Shown: positions 1-5,780 of the stretch, piece after piece | Position numbering within the stretch: position 1 is the first letter of the stretch | Layout: every line of letters begins with the position of its first letter | Source of the DNA: an uncultured Planctomycetaceae bacterium | GTDB taxonomy: Bacteria; Planctomycetota; Planctomycetia; Pirellulales; JACPPG01 | Direction of reading: 5' to 3' | NCBI GenBank assembly: GCA_945957305.1 | Contig: CAMFLN010000255.1 | Coordinates: forward strand, 1 to 5,780 | DNA: 5,780 bases | Program-made: the position numbers and the translations under genes | Notes under the pieces: generated by a model | What the model was told of the DNA's origin: nothing | Databases searched by the model: none | The model's input: only the letters and a program-made list of their open reading frames with translations

Positions 1-111
1 GACGAGGTCGCAGGCGCCGGCGGAAGACCAACGCCGCGACGAACACCCATCGGAATAGCCCTATGGTAGGTTTATGGTAGGTCGGTCTTCGCGAAATCGA
101 CGTAACTCTAA
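1..111. other. Left-edge segment with no assignable gene; short 10-bp direct repeat
   Basis: This segment lies downstream of the tRNA gene. All three plus-strand frames reach a stop by about position 81, so it could hold the last residues of a gene entering from the left. A minus-strand ATG near 50-52 could equally start a gene leaving the window. The sequence is too short to choose. It holds an exact direct repeat, tatggtaggt, at 62-71 and 73-82, and a 7-bp inverted repeat (gaagacc at 22-28, ggtcttc at 84-90). No T-rich terminator is seen. Confidence 0.4.
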
Positions 112-184
<73 letters not shown>

Positions 185-196
185 GCGCACGCGATC

Positions 197-225
197 ATGA
201 TACGCGATCGCACGGGAAGCGTGAA
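197..225 (-). promoter_or_regulatory. Candidate sigma70-type promoter of the tRNA gene
   Basis: On the minus strand a -35-like TTCACG (220-225) and a -10-like TATCAT (197-202) are separated by exactly 17 nt. They match the consensus hexamers at 4/6 and 5/6 positions. The -10 box ends 12 nt before the mature tRNA 5' end, leaving room for a leader of about 5 nt, which suits a tRNA transcription unit. Planctomycete promoter consensus is not well known to me, so this rests on the general bacterial consensus and on position. Confidence 0.55.
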
Positions 226-353
226 CGTCGCGCCGCGATGTCTTTTCCAGGTCGTATGTGATCAGTGCCTTGTGCCTGGCCCCGTGTCGCTCGTCCGTAC
301 CTAACGGGGACGGGCAATGGATTCGCCTCGGATGCGACTCGTTCGCAGCTTTC

Positions 354-380
354 AAAAGAAGCCCAACGCAGTTGCTGGGC
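354..380 (-). terminator. Probable intrinsic terminator of the minus-strand gene at 448-864
   Basis: Read on the minus strand, GCCCAGC (374-380) pairs with GTTGGGC (361-367) to give a 7-bp stem with one G-U pair and a 6-nt loop. It is followed at once by the T-rich run TTCTTTT (354-360). This is the arrangement of a rho-independent terminator. It lies 67 nt past the stop codon of the upstream gene in the right orientation. The T tract is interrupted by one C, so strength is uncertain. Confidence 0.55.
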
Positions 381-404
381 AACTCGCTCTCTGACTACCA
401 AATC

Positions 405-428
405 GACGAATAGTCAGACGAATAGTCA
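405..428. repeat. Exact 12-bp tandem duplication
   Basis: The unit gacgaatagtca occurs twice head to tail with no mismatch (405-416 and 417-428). It sits in the 3' untranslated stretch between the stop codon of the small membrane protein gene and its probable terminator. It is most simply a replication-slippage duplication. Confidence 0.85.
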
Positions 429-447
429 CCTGAAGAGCTTTTGGCAA

Positions 448-864
448 TCAGAAATCGCCGACGACCCAAGTCGCGCTAGCATTGCCGTCGACCCTTCCCT
501 CGCACACCTTGAGAACTGTGCCGTCCTTTTCGAGCGAAATCTCATACTTGTCCCCGTCGTTACCAGCTTGCCCCCCTGGTAACGTTTCAAACCATGCGGC
601 AGCTTCGACGGCCGTGAATCCGTACGTGAATGGGACAGTGATCACTTTGACCTCTTTGTTCGCAGGCTTGGAGAACAGCGTCATCGAGAGGCGGACACCG
701 GCAGTCCCTTTAACTGTGATGACATATTGATGCGGCGCCGTTCGGGCTGCGATGCAGTCGAGGTATTCTTGCCGCAGATGTCGGCGATCGACATACCATC
801 CAGAAAGAAGAGCAATAAGTGCAATAACCGCGAGTAAAACTCGGAGCGAAAATTTTGGTGTCAT
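448..864 (-). CDS. Small membrane-anchored protein of unknown function
   Basis: This gene encodes 138 residues that I do not recognise as a named family. Residues 5-8 are FSLR, followed by a single hydrophobic helix at about 9-24 (LLAVIALIALLSGWY) and then a basic stretch, DRRHLR (26-31). Many short planctomycete proteins of unknown function carry a similar Ser-Leu-Arg plus helix leader, so lineage-typical membrane anchoring is likely. The remaining 105 or so residues are soluble, with a predicted mixture of strands (VITVKG, VKVITVPF, KYEISLEKDGTVLKVC) and two cysteines (37, 121). Positive charges flank the helix on both sides, so topology cannot be assigned. The ATG start places the hydrophobic segment at the N terminus, as expected; the purine-rich GGTCGAG before it is too close for a good Shine-Dalgarno. 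It appears monocistronic, ending near the terminator at 354-380. Confidence 0.75.
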   Translation of the reverse strand: MTPKFSLRVLLAVIALIALLSGWYVDRRHLRQEYLDCIAARTAPHQYVITVKGTAGVRLSMTLFSKPANKEVKVITVPFTYGFTAVEAAAWFETLPGGQAGNDGDKYEISLEKDGTVLKVCEGRVDGNASATWVVGDF

Positions 865-1171
865 CTCGACCCATTATCCGAGTGGAAATGTTTTTCGCCG
901 GGACGTGCCGAGCACGCCACTTTCACGTCGCTAGGCCAACCCGACCACAGGCGGTGCCAGGCCGCAGGGCTGGGAAGGCTTTCGCCATGGATGTTCCCAC
1001 TGTGTGACAGCTCAGGGTCTTGTCGCTGCGCTGCCAGGAAGGGGCCAACTCATGGCGTGAGCACTCGTCACGGCGAACAGCAATTCCCGTCAACGAAGGG
1101 AGCCGCACTCCAGAAACCATATCCTGCGTGGAATATCGCTACGGGGATTCCCTCGTTGCGGCACGTCGCGA
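865..1171. other. Intergenic region between two minus-strand genes, no convincing gene
   Basis: This 307-bp spacer follows the acidic-protein gene and precedes the small membrane protein gene. A 65-codon minus-strand reading frame (923-1120) exists, but its only ribosome-binding-like purines (AGGA) abut the ATG and I recognise no domain, so I do not call it. A GATAAT on the minus strand (873-878) resembles a -10 box for the gene starting at 864, but no matching -35 element is present at normal spacing. A small perfect hairpin, cgtgc/gcacg with a 3-nt loop, lies at 904-916. No T-tract terminator for the acidic-protein gene was found. Confidence 0.5.
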
Positions 1172-1468
1172 CTAGAAATCCTCTTCGAATTCCTCGTCGA
1201 CGTCTCCTTCCAAATCGCCTTCTTCTTCGTCGCCGACCGTTTCGTCGAATTCGTCGATATCTTCTTCGAACTCCTGGTCGAGCGCTTCTTCGAAGTCGTC
1301 GTCGAAGTCGTCATCGAAGTCATCGTCGTCGATGTCTTCGTCCTCGGTCTCGCCCGCCGGTTCATCTGCCGGTTCCGTATCGGCAACGATCCAGGAATAC
1401 TCGTCGGCTTCCGGGGCCGAGGGACCAGAGCTGGGAATCAAGAGCGTTGTCGTGCACTGCATGGCCAT
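1172..1468 (-). CDS. Extremely acidic low-complexity protein of unknown function
   Basis: The frame encodes 98 residues. The first 30 or so are ordinary and weakly hydrophobic (MAMQCTTTLLIPSSG), with no clear signal peptide. From residue 41 to the end, 38 of 58 residues are Asp or Glu, interspersed with regularly placed Phe. The whole protein contains no Lys, Arg or His. Residues 48-59 are three DDDF units encoded by three near-identical 12-bp repeats. Such a tail should be disordered and strongly anionic at neutral pH; roles such as binding cations or basic proteins would be speculation. M3 is an alternative start, and neither ATG has an obvious Shine-Dalgarno. The opposite-strand frame is Arg/Ser-rich, as expected for the complement of Asp/Glu codons. 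I believe the acidic frame is the real one because it starts and stops cleanly and mixes synonymous Asp codons, but low-complexity DNA can give false frames. Confidence 0.65.
   Translation of the reverse strand: MAMQCTTTLLIPSSGPSAPEADEYSWIVADTEPADEPAGETEDEDIDDDDFDDDFDDDFEEALDQEFEEDIDEFDETVGDEEEGDLEGDVDEEFEEDF
1292..1327 (-). repeat. Three imperfect 12-bp tandem repeats encoding DDDF
   Basis: On the plus strand the units are gaagtcgtcgtc (1292-1303), gaagtcgtcatc (1304-1315) and gaagtcatcgtc (1316-1327). All differences are synonymous Asp codon changes (GAC/GAT). The protein repeat Asp-Asp-Asp-Phe is therefore exactly kept while the DNA has drifted, which suggests selection on the protein. 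Confidence 0.85.
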
Positions 1469-1641
1469 GGCTGCTGGTCTTTATTCCGGCAGGTCTCGCA
1501 AGAAGGATGTCGGAAAAGTCGCCGCCCCCTGGCCGGCAACCGCAATAAGGATAGACAGAAAAGCCTAGACGTTCATCGCTTGCAGGACAAGGGTCCCGCC
1601 AGGCCAGCCAATTTTAGGCCAAGTAGGCAGATCGACCACCG

Positions 1642-1679
1642 CACCAGCCGACCCAGCCTTCGGGCCGGCCGACCTGGTG
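1642..1679. repeat. Two-tier hairpin with UUCG tetraloop and matched internal loop
   Basis: The outer stem caccag (1642-1647) pairs with ctggtg (1674-1679). The inner stem ccagcc (1653-1658) pairs with ggccgg (1663-1668) with one A-C mismatch, and it closes a C(TTCG)G tetraloop. Between the stems both sides carry the same five bases, ccgac (1648-1652 and 1669-1673), forming a symmetric 5x5 internal loop. No T tract follows on either strand, so it is not a standard terminator. It lies about 300 bp upstream of apt and about 170 bp upstream of the acidic-protein gene. Its function is unknown. Confidence 0.5.
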
Positions 1680-1856
1680 AACCATTCAGGCTCGCACGAC
1701 GAGCTGCAACCGCCGCGAAACTGCCGCAGTTTGTGACGCAAAAAGTAACTCCGGCGCCGCTGTCCCAGCCAAACCGCACTCACGATTGTGCCCCTGTAGC
1801 ACGGTTGATTTCGGCTCAGTGGGCCGACGAGAAACTCCCGGTTTCACGGCGCGCGC

Positions 1857-1885
1857 TGGTCAGTCGGGCGCAGGGCATTTATATT
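1857..1885 (+). promoter_or_regulatory. Candidate promoter of apt
   Basis: TGGTCA (1857-1862, 4/6 to the -35 consensus) and TATATT (1880-1885, in an AT-rich island of otherwise GC-rich DNA) are separated by 17 nt. Transcription would begin near 1892, giving a leader of about 80 nt that contains the hairpin at 1901-1927. Support is by sequence likeness and spacing only. Confidence 0.4.
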
Positions 1886-1900
1886 TTGGAGCAGCCTCGG

Positions 1901-1927
1901 CGCCCGGCAATTGCGCCTCGCCGGGCG
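1901..1927 (+). promoter_or_regulatory. Hairpin in the predicted apt mRNA leader
   Basis: A perfect 8-bp GC-rich stem, cgcccggc (1901-1908) with gccgggcg (1920-1927), encloses an 11-nt loop and is followed by six A residues (1928-1933). Without a following T run it is not a plus-strand terminator. An alternative pairing, ggcgc (1899-1903) with gcgcc (1914-1918), is mutually exclusive with part of the main stem. It does not match any purine riboswitch I know. It could affect apt mRNA stability or expression. Confidence 0.45.
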
Positions 1928-1958
1928 AAAAAATGGCGGTGTGTCCGCGCCTTGTTCT

Positions 1959-1966
1959 GGAAGAGG
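1959..1966 (+). promoter_or_regulatory. Ribosome binding site of apt
   Basis: GGAAGAGG is a good Shine-Dalgarno-like sequence 7 nt before the ATG at 1974. It decides that start over the upstream in-frame TTG at 1911. Confidence 0.75.
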
Positions 1967-1973
1967 TCCAACC

Positions 1974-2501
1974 ATGCTGTTCGACATCCGCCTGCAGGAA
2001 TACATTCGCTCGATTCACGATTTTCCGAAGCCGGGCATCGTGTTTCGGGATATCACGCCGCTGTTGTCGAGCGGCCCGGCGCTGAAGGAGTCGATCCGGC
2101 TGCTGGCCGATCACTATCGCGGCCGGCCGATCGATATCGTGGCAGCGGCCGAAGCGCGCGGGTTCATCTTCGCCGTGCCGCTGGCGATCGAATTGGGCGT
2201 CGGTTTCGTGCCCGTGCGCAAGCCCGGAAAGCTTCCTTTCAAAACGCACGCCTTCGAATACGAATTGGAATATGGCAGCGATACGCTCGAGATCCACAGC
2301 GACGGCATCACCGAGGGACAGCGCGTGCTGCTGGTCGACGACCTGCTGGCGACGGGCGGCACGATCGAAGCCTGCTGCCGACTTGTCGAACGCGCGGGCG
2401 GACATGTCGCCGGGTGCGCCTTTGTGATCGAGCTGACAAGTTTGCGCGGCCGCGAACGCATCAAACGATACGACGTCTTCAGCCTGTTGCAGTACGAATA
2501 G
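1974..2501 (+). CDS. apt: Adenine phosphoribosyltransferase
   Basis: Apt converts adenine and PRPP to AMP and pyrophosphate in cytoplasmic purine salvage. The 175-residue product is a normal length for a bacterial Apt. Family landmarks appear in order: the N-terminal segment [16 protein letters not shown] (16-31), the [13 protein letters not shown] core (59-71), the region [20 protein letters not shown] (82-101) that contains the mobile loop and conserved acidic residues, and the PRPP-binding motif [13 protein letters not shown] (118-130) with its adjacent Asp pair. The C terminus ends [11 protein letters not shown], similar to the Apt tail. I chose the ATG at 1974 because GGAAGAGG (1959-1966) lies 7 nt upstream and the protein then starts where Apt proteins usually do; a TTG at 1911 would add 21 unrelated residues. 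The gene appears monocistronic and converges on bamA. No expected motif is missing. Confidence 0.97.
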   Translation: MLFDIRLQEYIRSIHDFPKPGIVFRDITPLLSSGPALKESIRLLADHYRGRPIDIVAAAEARGFIFAVPLAIELGVGFVPVRKPGKLPFKTHAFEYELEYGSDTLEIHSDGITEGQRVLLVDDLLATGGTIEACCRLVERAGGHVAGCAFVIELTSLRGRERIKRYDVFSLLQYE

Positions 2502-2518
2502 CAAACGAGCCGTAGGCA

Positions 2519-2537
2519 GCCGGCTGAGGACAGCGGC
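2519..2537. other. Compact hairpin in the convergent apt/bamA spacer
   Basis: Within the 75-bp spacer between the two stop codons, gccggctg (2519-2526) pairs with cagcggc (2531-2537) around the tetraloop agga, giving 7 bp with a single bulged G. Neither strand has a T tract after it, so it does not qualify as a classical intrinsic terminator, but its position between convergent genes would suit a 3'-end or RNA-protection element for both transcripts. The sequence gaggacag occurs at 2526-2533 and again at 2548-2555. Confidence 0.35.
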
Positions 2538-2576
2538 CAGTAAAACCGAGGACAGACGCGGCCGGGTCGGCGGCGA

Positions 2577-5500
2577 TTATCGATTCACGCCGATGAAGAA
2601 GCTGAACAGCTGCAATTGATCGCCGGGGGCATGGTGCACCGGCACGGCAAAGTCGAGCGCGATCGGCGCCGGTCCCATCGCCGGGATCGTGACCCGCAAG
2701 CCCAAGCCCGGCGCGACGCGGAAGTCGTCCCACTTCATCTCGGTGCTCGGTTCGACGGTACCGAAATCGGTGAACGCTACGCCACGCAGCATATCGTCGC
2801 CGGTGATCGGGAACATGTACTCGACCGAGTTGATGAACATGAAGTGACCGCCGACCTGCACGCCATTGTCCAGCGGCGAAGCACCGCGGAAATAGAAGCC
2901 GCGCAGGGTCGTATAACCGCCAGCAAAGAAGTTTTCGTAGATCGGCGTGTTCGACCCGGTGAAGCCGGTCTGATTGTTGAAGCTCAGGGTATGGCGTCCC
3001 GAGGTATCGGGACGTTCATGCAGCAGGAAGTGCTGCGACAAATTGATCGTGGCGCGCGGGAAGGTAAAGCTGCCAAACGCTTGTTCGAGCCCGATGTCGA
3101 TGCGATGCCCTTGCGTGGCCAAGAAGGCGCTATCGCGGGTATCGTGAATCAATTCCCACTTGGCCGAGAAGAACGAGTTGTTGCCCAACACTTCTTGCAA
3201 TTGCGGCGGCGGATTGGCCGGCGGATTCGAGATATTGACGTTCTCCGCCCGCAACGACAGTACCGTCGACAGATTCGGATCATACAGGAACTGATAACCG
3301 AGGCTGAAACGCCCGCCCAAGCGCTTTTCCGTCCAGTCTTGATAGATACGCGTGAAATACGACCCACTCGTGCCAAAGCTGATCGGCGTGTCGAACAAGT
3401 ACGGATTGTGGAAATTGATCAAGTACTGTTGATAGACCGTACCGGGCGAGGCCTGAATACGGAATTGTTGACCGCCGCCGCGCCAAGCCGTGGCGTTGCG
3501 GATGTCTTCCCAACTGCGCGGGAAGCGACGCCAGTCGAAGTTCTGCTCGTCCAGCGTGATGTTGCCGATCAAACCAGCGTTGGAGTTCACGCCCACGCCC
3601 AACATCAAGCGGCCCGTTTGTGTCTCGTTGCCAATCACGTTGATGTCGACATCCGGAATGTGCTCTTCGGCGAGCGGTCCGATTCCTTGCGGATATAGAT
3701 CGTTGGGCCCGGCATAACCCCCCGGGCTCGCGACTGCGCCGGCCGGAGCGTTGTCCAACAGCGGCGGAACGTTTTGCACCGGCTGCCCTGGGGCCGGCAC
3801 GCCTGGGGGGGGCAAAACGGATTGGCCATTGCCCGGAGCTGGCGCCGCATAGACCGGCGGCTGTGCGTACCCTGGCTGCGCGTAACCGCCGTTCTGAGCG
3901 TAAGCCTGCGGTGGCGGCGCACTCGTCACGGGCGGCGCCGTAAACTGATTCGAGGGAGCATATCCCCCCGGAGGTGCATAGCCCGGGTTCGCCGCCGGAG
4001 GATAAGTGGTCGGGGGCGCGTTGCCATAGGCAGGTTGTGTGTATTGCGTGCGCTGCACCTGCGAATTGGCCGCGGGCGCCGCGTTGATGCGCGCGTCGGG
4101 GCCGGTGCGGCCTAGCGGTTGTTGGCCGAACTGGGTGTCGTTCGGGCTTTGTCCGCGAAACACGGGTGGGGGCGCGCTCGAAGACCACCAAGGACGGCCT
4201 ACCGTGATCCGCTGCGGTTTGCTCGGCGCGACCTGACGCTCGGGAACTAGCTCGACGTCGGCACTTTCGCCGTCGCCAAACAGGCAATCTTCCTCGGATC
4301 CCGGCTCGGGATCGGGGCTTTGCCCGTTGAAGCCCATGCCGTTCATACCGCCGCCACCGCCCCCCAGGCCGGGGCCAGGCTGCACGCCGGGGCCTTTTTT
4401 GCGATTGCGCCGCGCGACTGTCACGGTGTTGTCATCTTCGTCTTGTTCATCTTCCATGCCGGGGCGCGAGAAGACGATCTTGGGCACTTGCCCTTGGGCC
4501 GGATTGCTGGCCAGCATTTGCGATGCCTTCAGGCGGCGTTCGCTGTCGCGCAGTTTTTTGGTGCTGGCAATGTCGCCTGTCCGCAACGAAAGTCGATTCA
4601 ATACCGCCGTACGTCGCGTGTGCGGATTGTCGCCGCCGATCTTTACGTTGATCCGGCCGACCTTGTAACGGTCACCTTCCTCGATCTTGTACACCAGGTC
4701 GAGCTGATGCGACTCTTCGAGAAAGCGGGTTTCGGGCTGCACGTCGGCAAAGATGTAACCGACCTCGCCGTACTTGTCCTGTAAGCCGGTCATGTCCTTG
4801 GTCAGCTTCGACTGGTCAAACGGATCGCCGCTCTTGAGCTTTAGATCCTTGGTCAACATCTCGGCTTCGAGTTTTTGATTGCCGATCACCGAAATGTTGT
4901 TGACGACGTAGCGTGGACCTTCATCAATGATGAACGTCAGCGTCATCCAGTTTTGCTTTTCGTTGTAGGTCCATTCACGGCCCACGCGAGCACGGAAGAA
5001 TCCCAAGCCGCGGTAATAGTCGGTCAGGCGGCGCACGTCTTCATTGATGCGCTCGTAGTCGACCTCGCCCTTGAATATCCACAGAATCGGTTCCCGCGAT
5101 TGGACGATCTTCTTCAGCCGATCGTCGGGCGCGACCGTGTTTCCTTCGAAAGCCACGTCCCAGATTTTCTGCTTCAGCCCTTCGTTGACCATCATCCGCA
5201 CGCCGCGATCGCCGGGGCGGGTACCTTCGATGATCGTGACCGTGGCCTGGGCGTACGCCTTGGAGTGCAGGTATTCCTCGAGCTTGGTGCGAGCTTCCTC
5301 GACCGCGTACGGATCGAGCGGATCACCGACTTTCAAACCGGCCTTCTTGGCGAGCGACGTCTCGGACTTCGCGCTGCCGTAGATGCGGATGTAGCGGATC
5401 AAGGGGCGCTCGACGACGTGATAGATCAGCACTACTCCGTCGGCCCGGCGCTCGTAGCGCGGCTCGACGCTGATGAACTGCTTGGTCTTGGTCAAACGCC

Positions 5501-5780
5501 GGACGTCGTCTTCGACAATGGACTTGTCGAGCGGCCGGCCCGCGCGCGATTTGACCTGCGTCAGCACCTTGTGCGCATCGACCGATTTATTTCCCTCGAC
5601 GCGGACTTCGACGATATCCGGCATGCTGGAGACAGCCGCCGGCGGTGCGCTTTTCGGCGGCGGGCCTTGCGGCAACGGTCCCGGCGGAGGATTCGCGCCC
5701 GGCAACAACGACGGTCCGCCCGGCGCGCTGGCAGGCGCGCTGGGACCCGCGGCCGGAGACTGCCCGCGCGCTGCCAAAGG
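2577..5780 (-). CDS. bamA: Outer-membrane protein assembly factor BamA (Omp85 family), 5' end outside the window
   Basis: BamA is the outer-membrane core of the machine that folds and inserts beta-barrel proteins; its POTRA domains face the periplasm. At least 1066 residues are present, against about 800 in E. coli. Numbering here starts from a TTG at 5777, which is probably not the true start: no signal peptide is visible, and the frame stays open to the edge. Order: Pro/Ala/Gly-rich linker (1-52), POTRA1 (about 54-124), POTRA2 (125-202), POTRA3 (203-287), POTRA4 (288-368), POTRA5 first part (369-438), low-complexity insert (about 440-706), last POTRA5 strand (VDINVIGNETQTG, 710-722), then the barrel. 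Barrel landmarks are the HDTRDSAFLATQGHRI segment (878-893) and LRGF (958-961), the equivalent of the VRGF lid-lock motif. The C terminus FSFFIGVNR matches the E. coli end FQFNIGKTW in position but ends in Arg. Residue 498 is the only cysteine I see. A TamA/Omp85 paralogue is less likely because five POTRAs are present. Confidence 0.93.
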   Translation of the reverse strand, partial: PLAARGQSPAAGPSAPASAPGGPSLLPGANPPPGPLPQGPPPKSAPPAAVSSMPDIVEVRVEGNKSVDAHKVLTQVKSRAGRPLDKSIVEDDVRRLTKTKQFISVEPRYERRADGVVLIYHVVERPLIRYIRIYGSAKSETSLAKKAGLKVGDPLDPYAVEEARTKLEEYLHSKAYAQATVTIIEGTRPGDRGVRMMVNEGLKQKIWDVAFEGNTVAPDDRLKKIVQSREPILWIFKGEVDYERINEDVRRLTDYYRGLGFFRARVGREWTYNEKQNWMTLTFIIDEGPRYVVNNISVIGNQKLEAEMLTKDLKLKSGDPFDQSKLTKDMTGLQDKYGEVGYIFADVQPETRFLEESHQLDLVYKIEEGDRYKVGRINVKIGGDNPHTRRTAVLNRLSLRTGDIASTKKLRDSERRLKASQMLASNPAQGQVPKIVFSRPGMEDEQDEDDNTVTVARRNRKKGPGVQPGPGLGGGGGGMNGMGFNGQSPDPEPGSEEDCLFGDGESADVELVPERQVAPSKPQRITVGRPWWSSSAPPPVFRGQSPNDTQFGQQPLGRTGPDARINAAPAANSQVQRTQYTQPAYGNAPPTTYPPAANPGYAPPGGYAPSNQFTAPPVTSAPPPQAYAQNGGYAQPGYAQPPVYAAPAPGNGQSVLPPPGVPAPGQPVQNVPPLLDNAPAGAVASPGGYAGPNDLYPQGIGPLAEEHIPDVDINVIGNETQTGRLMLGVGVNSNAGLIGNITLDEQNFDWRRFPRSWEDIRNATAWRGGGQQFRIQASPGTVYQQYLINFHNPYLFDTPISFGTSGSYFTRIYQDWTEKRLGGRFSLGYQFLYDPNLSTVLSLRAENVNISNPPANPPPQLQEVLGNNSFFSAKWELIHDTRDSAFLATQGHRIDIGLEQAFGSFTFPRATINLSQHFLLHERPDTSGRHTLSFNNQTGFTGSNTPIYENFFAGGYTTLRGFYFRGASPLDNGVQVGGHFMFINSVEYMFPITGDDMLRGVAFTDFGTVEPSTEMKWDDFRVAPGLGLRVTIPAMGPAPIALDFAVPVHHAPGDQLQLFSFFIGVNR
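3660..4460 (-). other. Low-complexity insertion within POTRA5 of BamA
   Basis: This in-frame segment encodes about 267 residues absent from E. coli-type BamA. It has four zones: an acidic patch (EDEQDEDD, 442-449); a basic patch (RRNRKK, 456-461); a Gly run with a following acidic stretch and the lone Cys (471-513); and a Pro/Tyr/Ala/Gln-rich zone (about 533-690) with repeated GYAPP, GGYAP, GGYAQP and GYAQP units. It should be disordered. Codon choice and frame continuity match the flanks, so it is an integral part of the gene rather than an inserted element. Confidence 0.8.

Larger units (their letters stand above)
1469..1973. other. 505-bp divergent intergenic region between the acidic-protein gene and apt
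   Basis: The two flanking genes diverge, so this region should hold both sets of start signals. I see a candidate apt promoter (1857-1885), an apt leader hairpin (1901-1927) and a larger two-tier inverted repeat (1642-1679). I could not identify a convincing promoter for the acidic-protein gene. Plus-strand reading frames crossing this stretch run into apt in the wrong frame and look like chance frames in GC-rich DNA. Confidence 0.55.

Noticed and set aside
22..90. Inverted repeat gaagacc/ggtcttc near the left edge as a tRNA terminator
   Set aside because: The 7-bp arms are 55 nt apart and no T tract follows, so this is not a credible terminator.
873..878. GATAAT on the minus strand as a -10 box for the gene starting at 864
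   Set aside because: No -35-like hexamer lies at 16-18 nt spacing, and transcription would begin almost at the ATG; the evidence is too thin to call a promoter.
923..1120. A 65-codon minus-strand frame in the spacer between the two small genes
   Set aside because: It has no well-spaced ribosome binding site, no recognisable domain and ordinary spacer composition; it may be a relic or chance frame. Conservation in relatives would change this view.
991..1548. A 185-codon plus-strand frame rich in Arg opposite the acidic-protein gene
   Set aside because: The Arg/Ser runs are the direct complement of Asp/Glu codons on the other strand, and the frame begins in intergenic DNA without a start signal.
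1580..2515. A 311-codon plus-strand frame overlapping apt
   Set aside because: It overlaps apt in another frame; apt has clear family motifs and a ribosome binding site, while the long frame gives an Arg/Ala-rich product with no domain.
2616..3698. A 360-codon plus-strand open frame antisense to bamA
   Set aside because: It is fully covered by the well-supported bamA barrel coding sequence, its product is Arg-rich without any recognisable domain, and such frames are common opposite GC-rich genes.
3708..4181. Pro/Tyr/Ala/Gln-rich zone as an independent secreted or collagen-like protein
   Set aside because: The reading frame is continuous with the POTRA and barrel regions on both sides, with no stop or internal start signal.

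Overview
The window looks like chromosomal DNA from a GC-rich member of the Planctomycetota, probably the order Pirellulales. The evidence is indirect. The largest gene is a diderm outer-membrane assembly protein (BamA/Omp85) with a very long proline-rich insertion. One small gene has an N-terminal Ser-Leu-Arg plus membrane-helix leader of a kind I associate with planctomycete proteins of unknown function. Another encodes an extremely acidic low-complexity protein. I see no mobile element, CRISPR array, phage gene or rRNA.

Layout from left to right. A tRNA gene with a CAU anticodon lies on the minus strand at 112-184, with a good sigma70-like promoter just upstream of it. A minus-strand gene for a small membrane-anchored protein of unknown function (448-864) follows. 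It ends near a plausible intrinsic terminator (354-380), and an exact 12-bp tandem duplication lies between stop codon and terminator. After a spacer of about 300 bp comes the minus-strand acidic-protein gene (1172-1468). A 505-bp divergent intergenic region holds two notable inverted repeats and a candidate promoter, and leads into apt on the plus strand (1974-2501). apt converges on bamA (minus strand, 2577 to beyond the right edge) across only 75 bp, which hold a compact hairpin.

The genes do not form an obvious pathway. apt is purine salvage, bamA is outer-membrane protein insertion, and the tRNA is translation. The two small genes are unassigned. apt and bamA are on opposite strands, so they are not an operon.

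The most interesting feature is the architecture of BamA. Five POTRA repeats are recognisable. About 267 residues of low-complexity sequence (acidic patch, basic patch, Gly run, then Pro/Tyr/Ala/Gln-rich) appear to be inserted inside POTRA5, between its second and third strands. The final POTRA5 strand and the 16-strand-type barrel resume afterwards. The protein also lacks the C-terminal aromatic residue common in BamA beta-signals. I found no evidence of a wholly new multi-gene system; the remaining unusual points are single-gene or structural observations.
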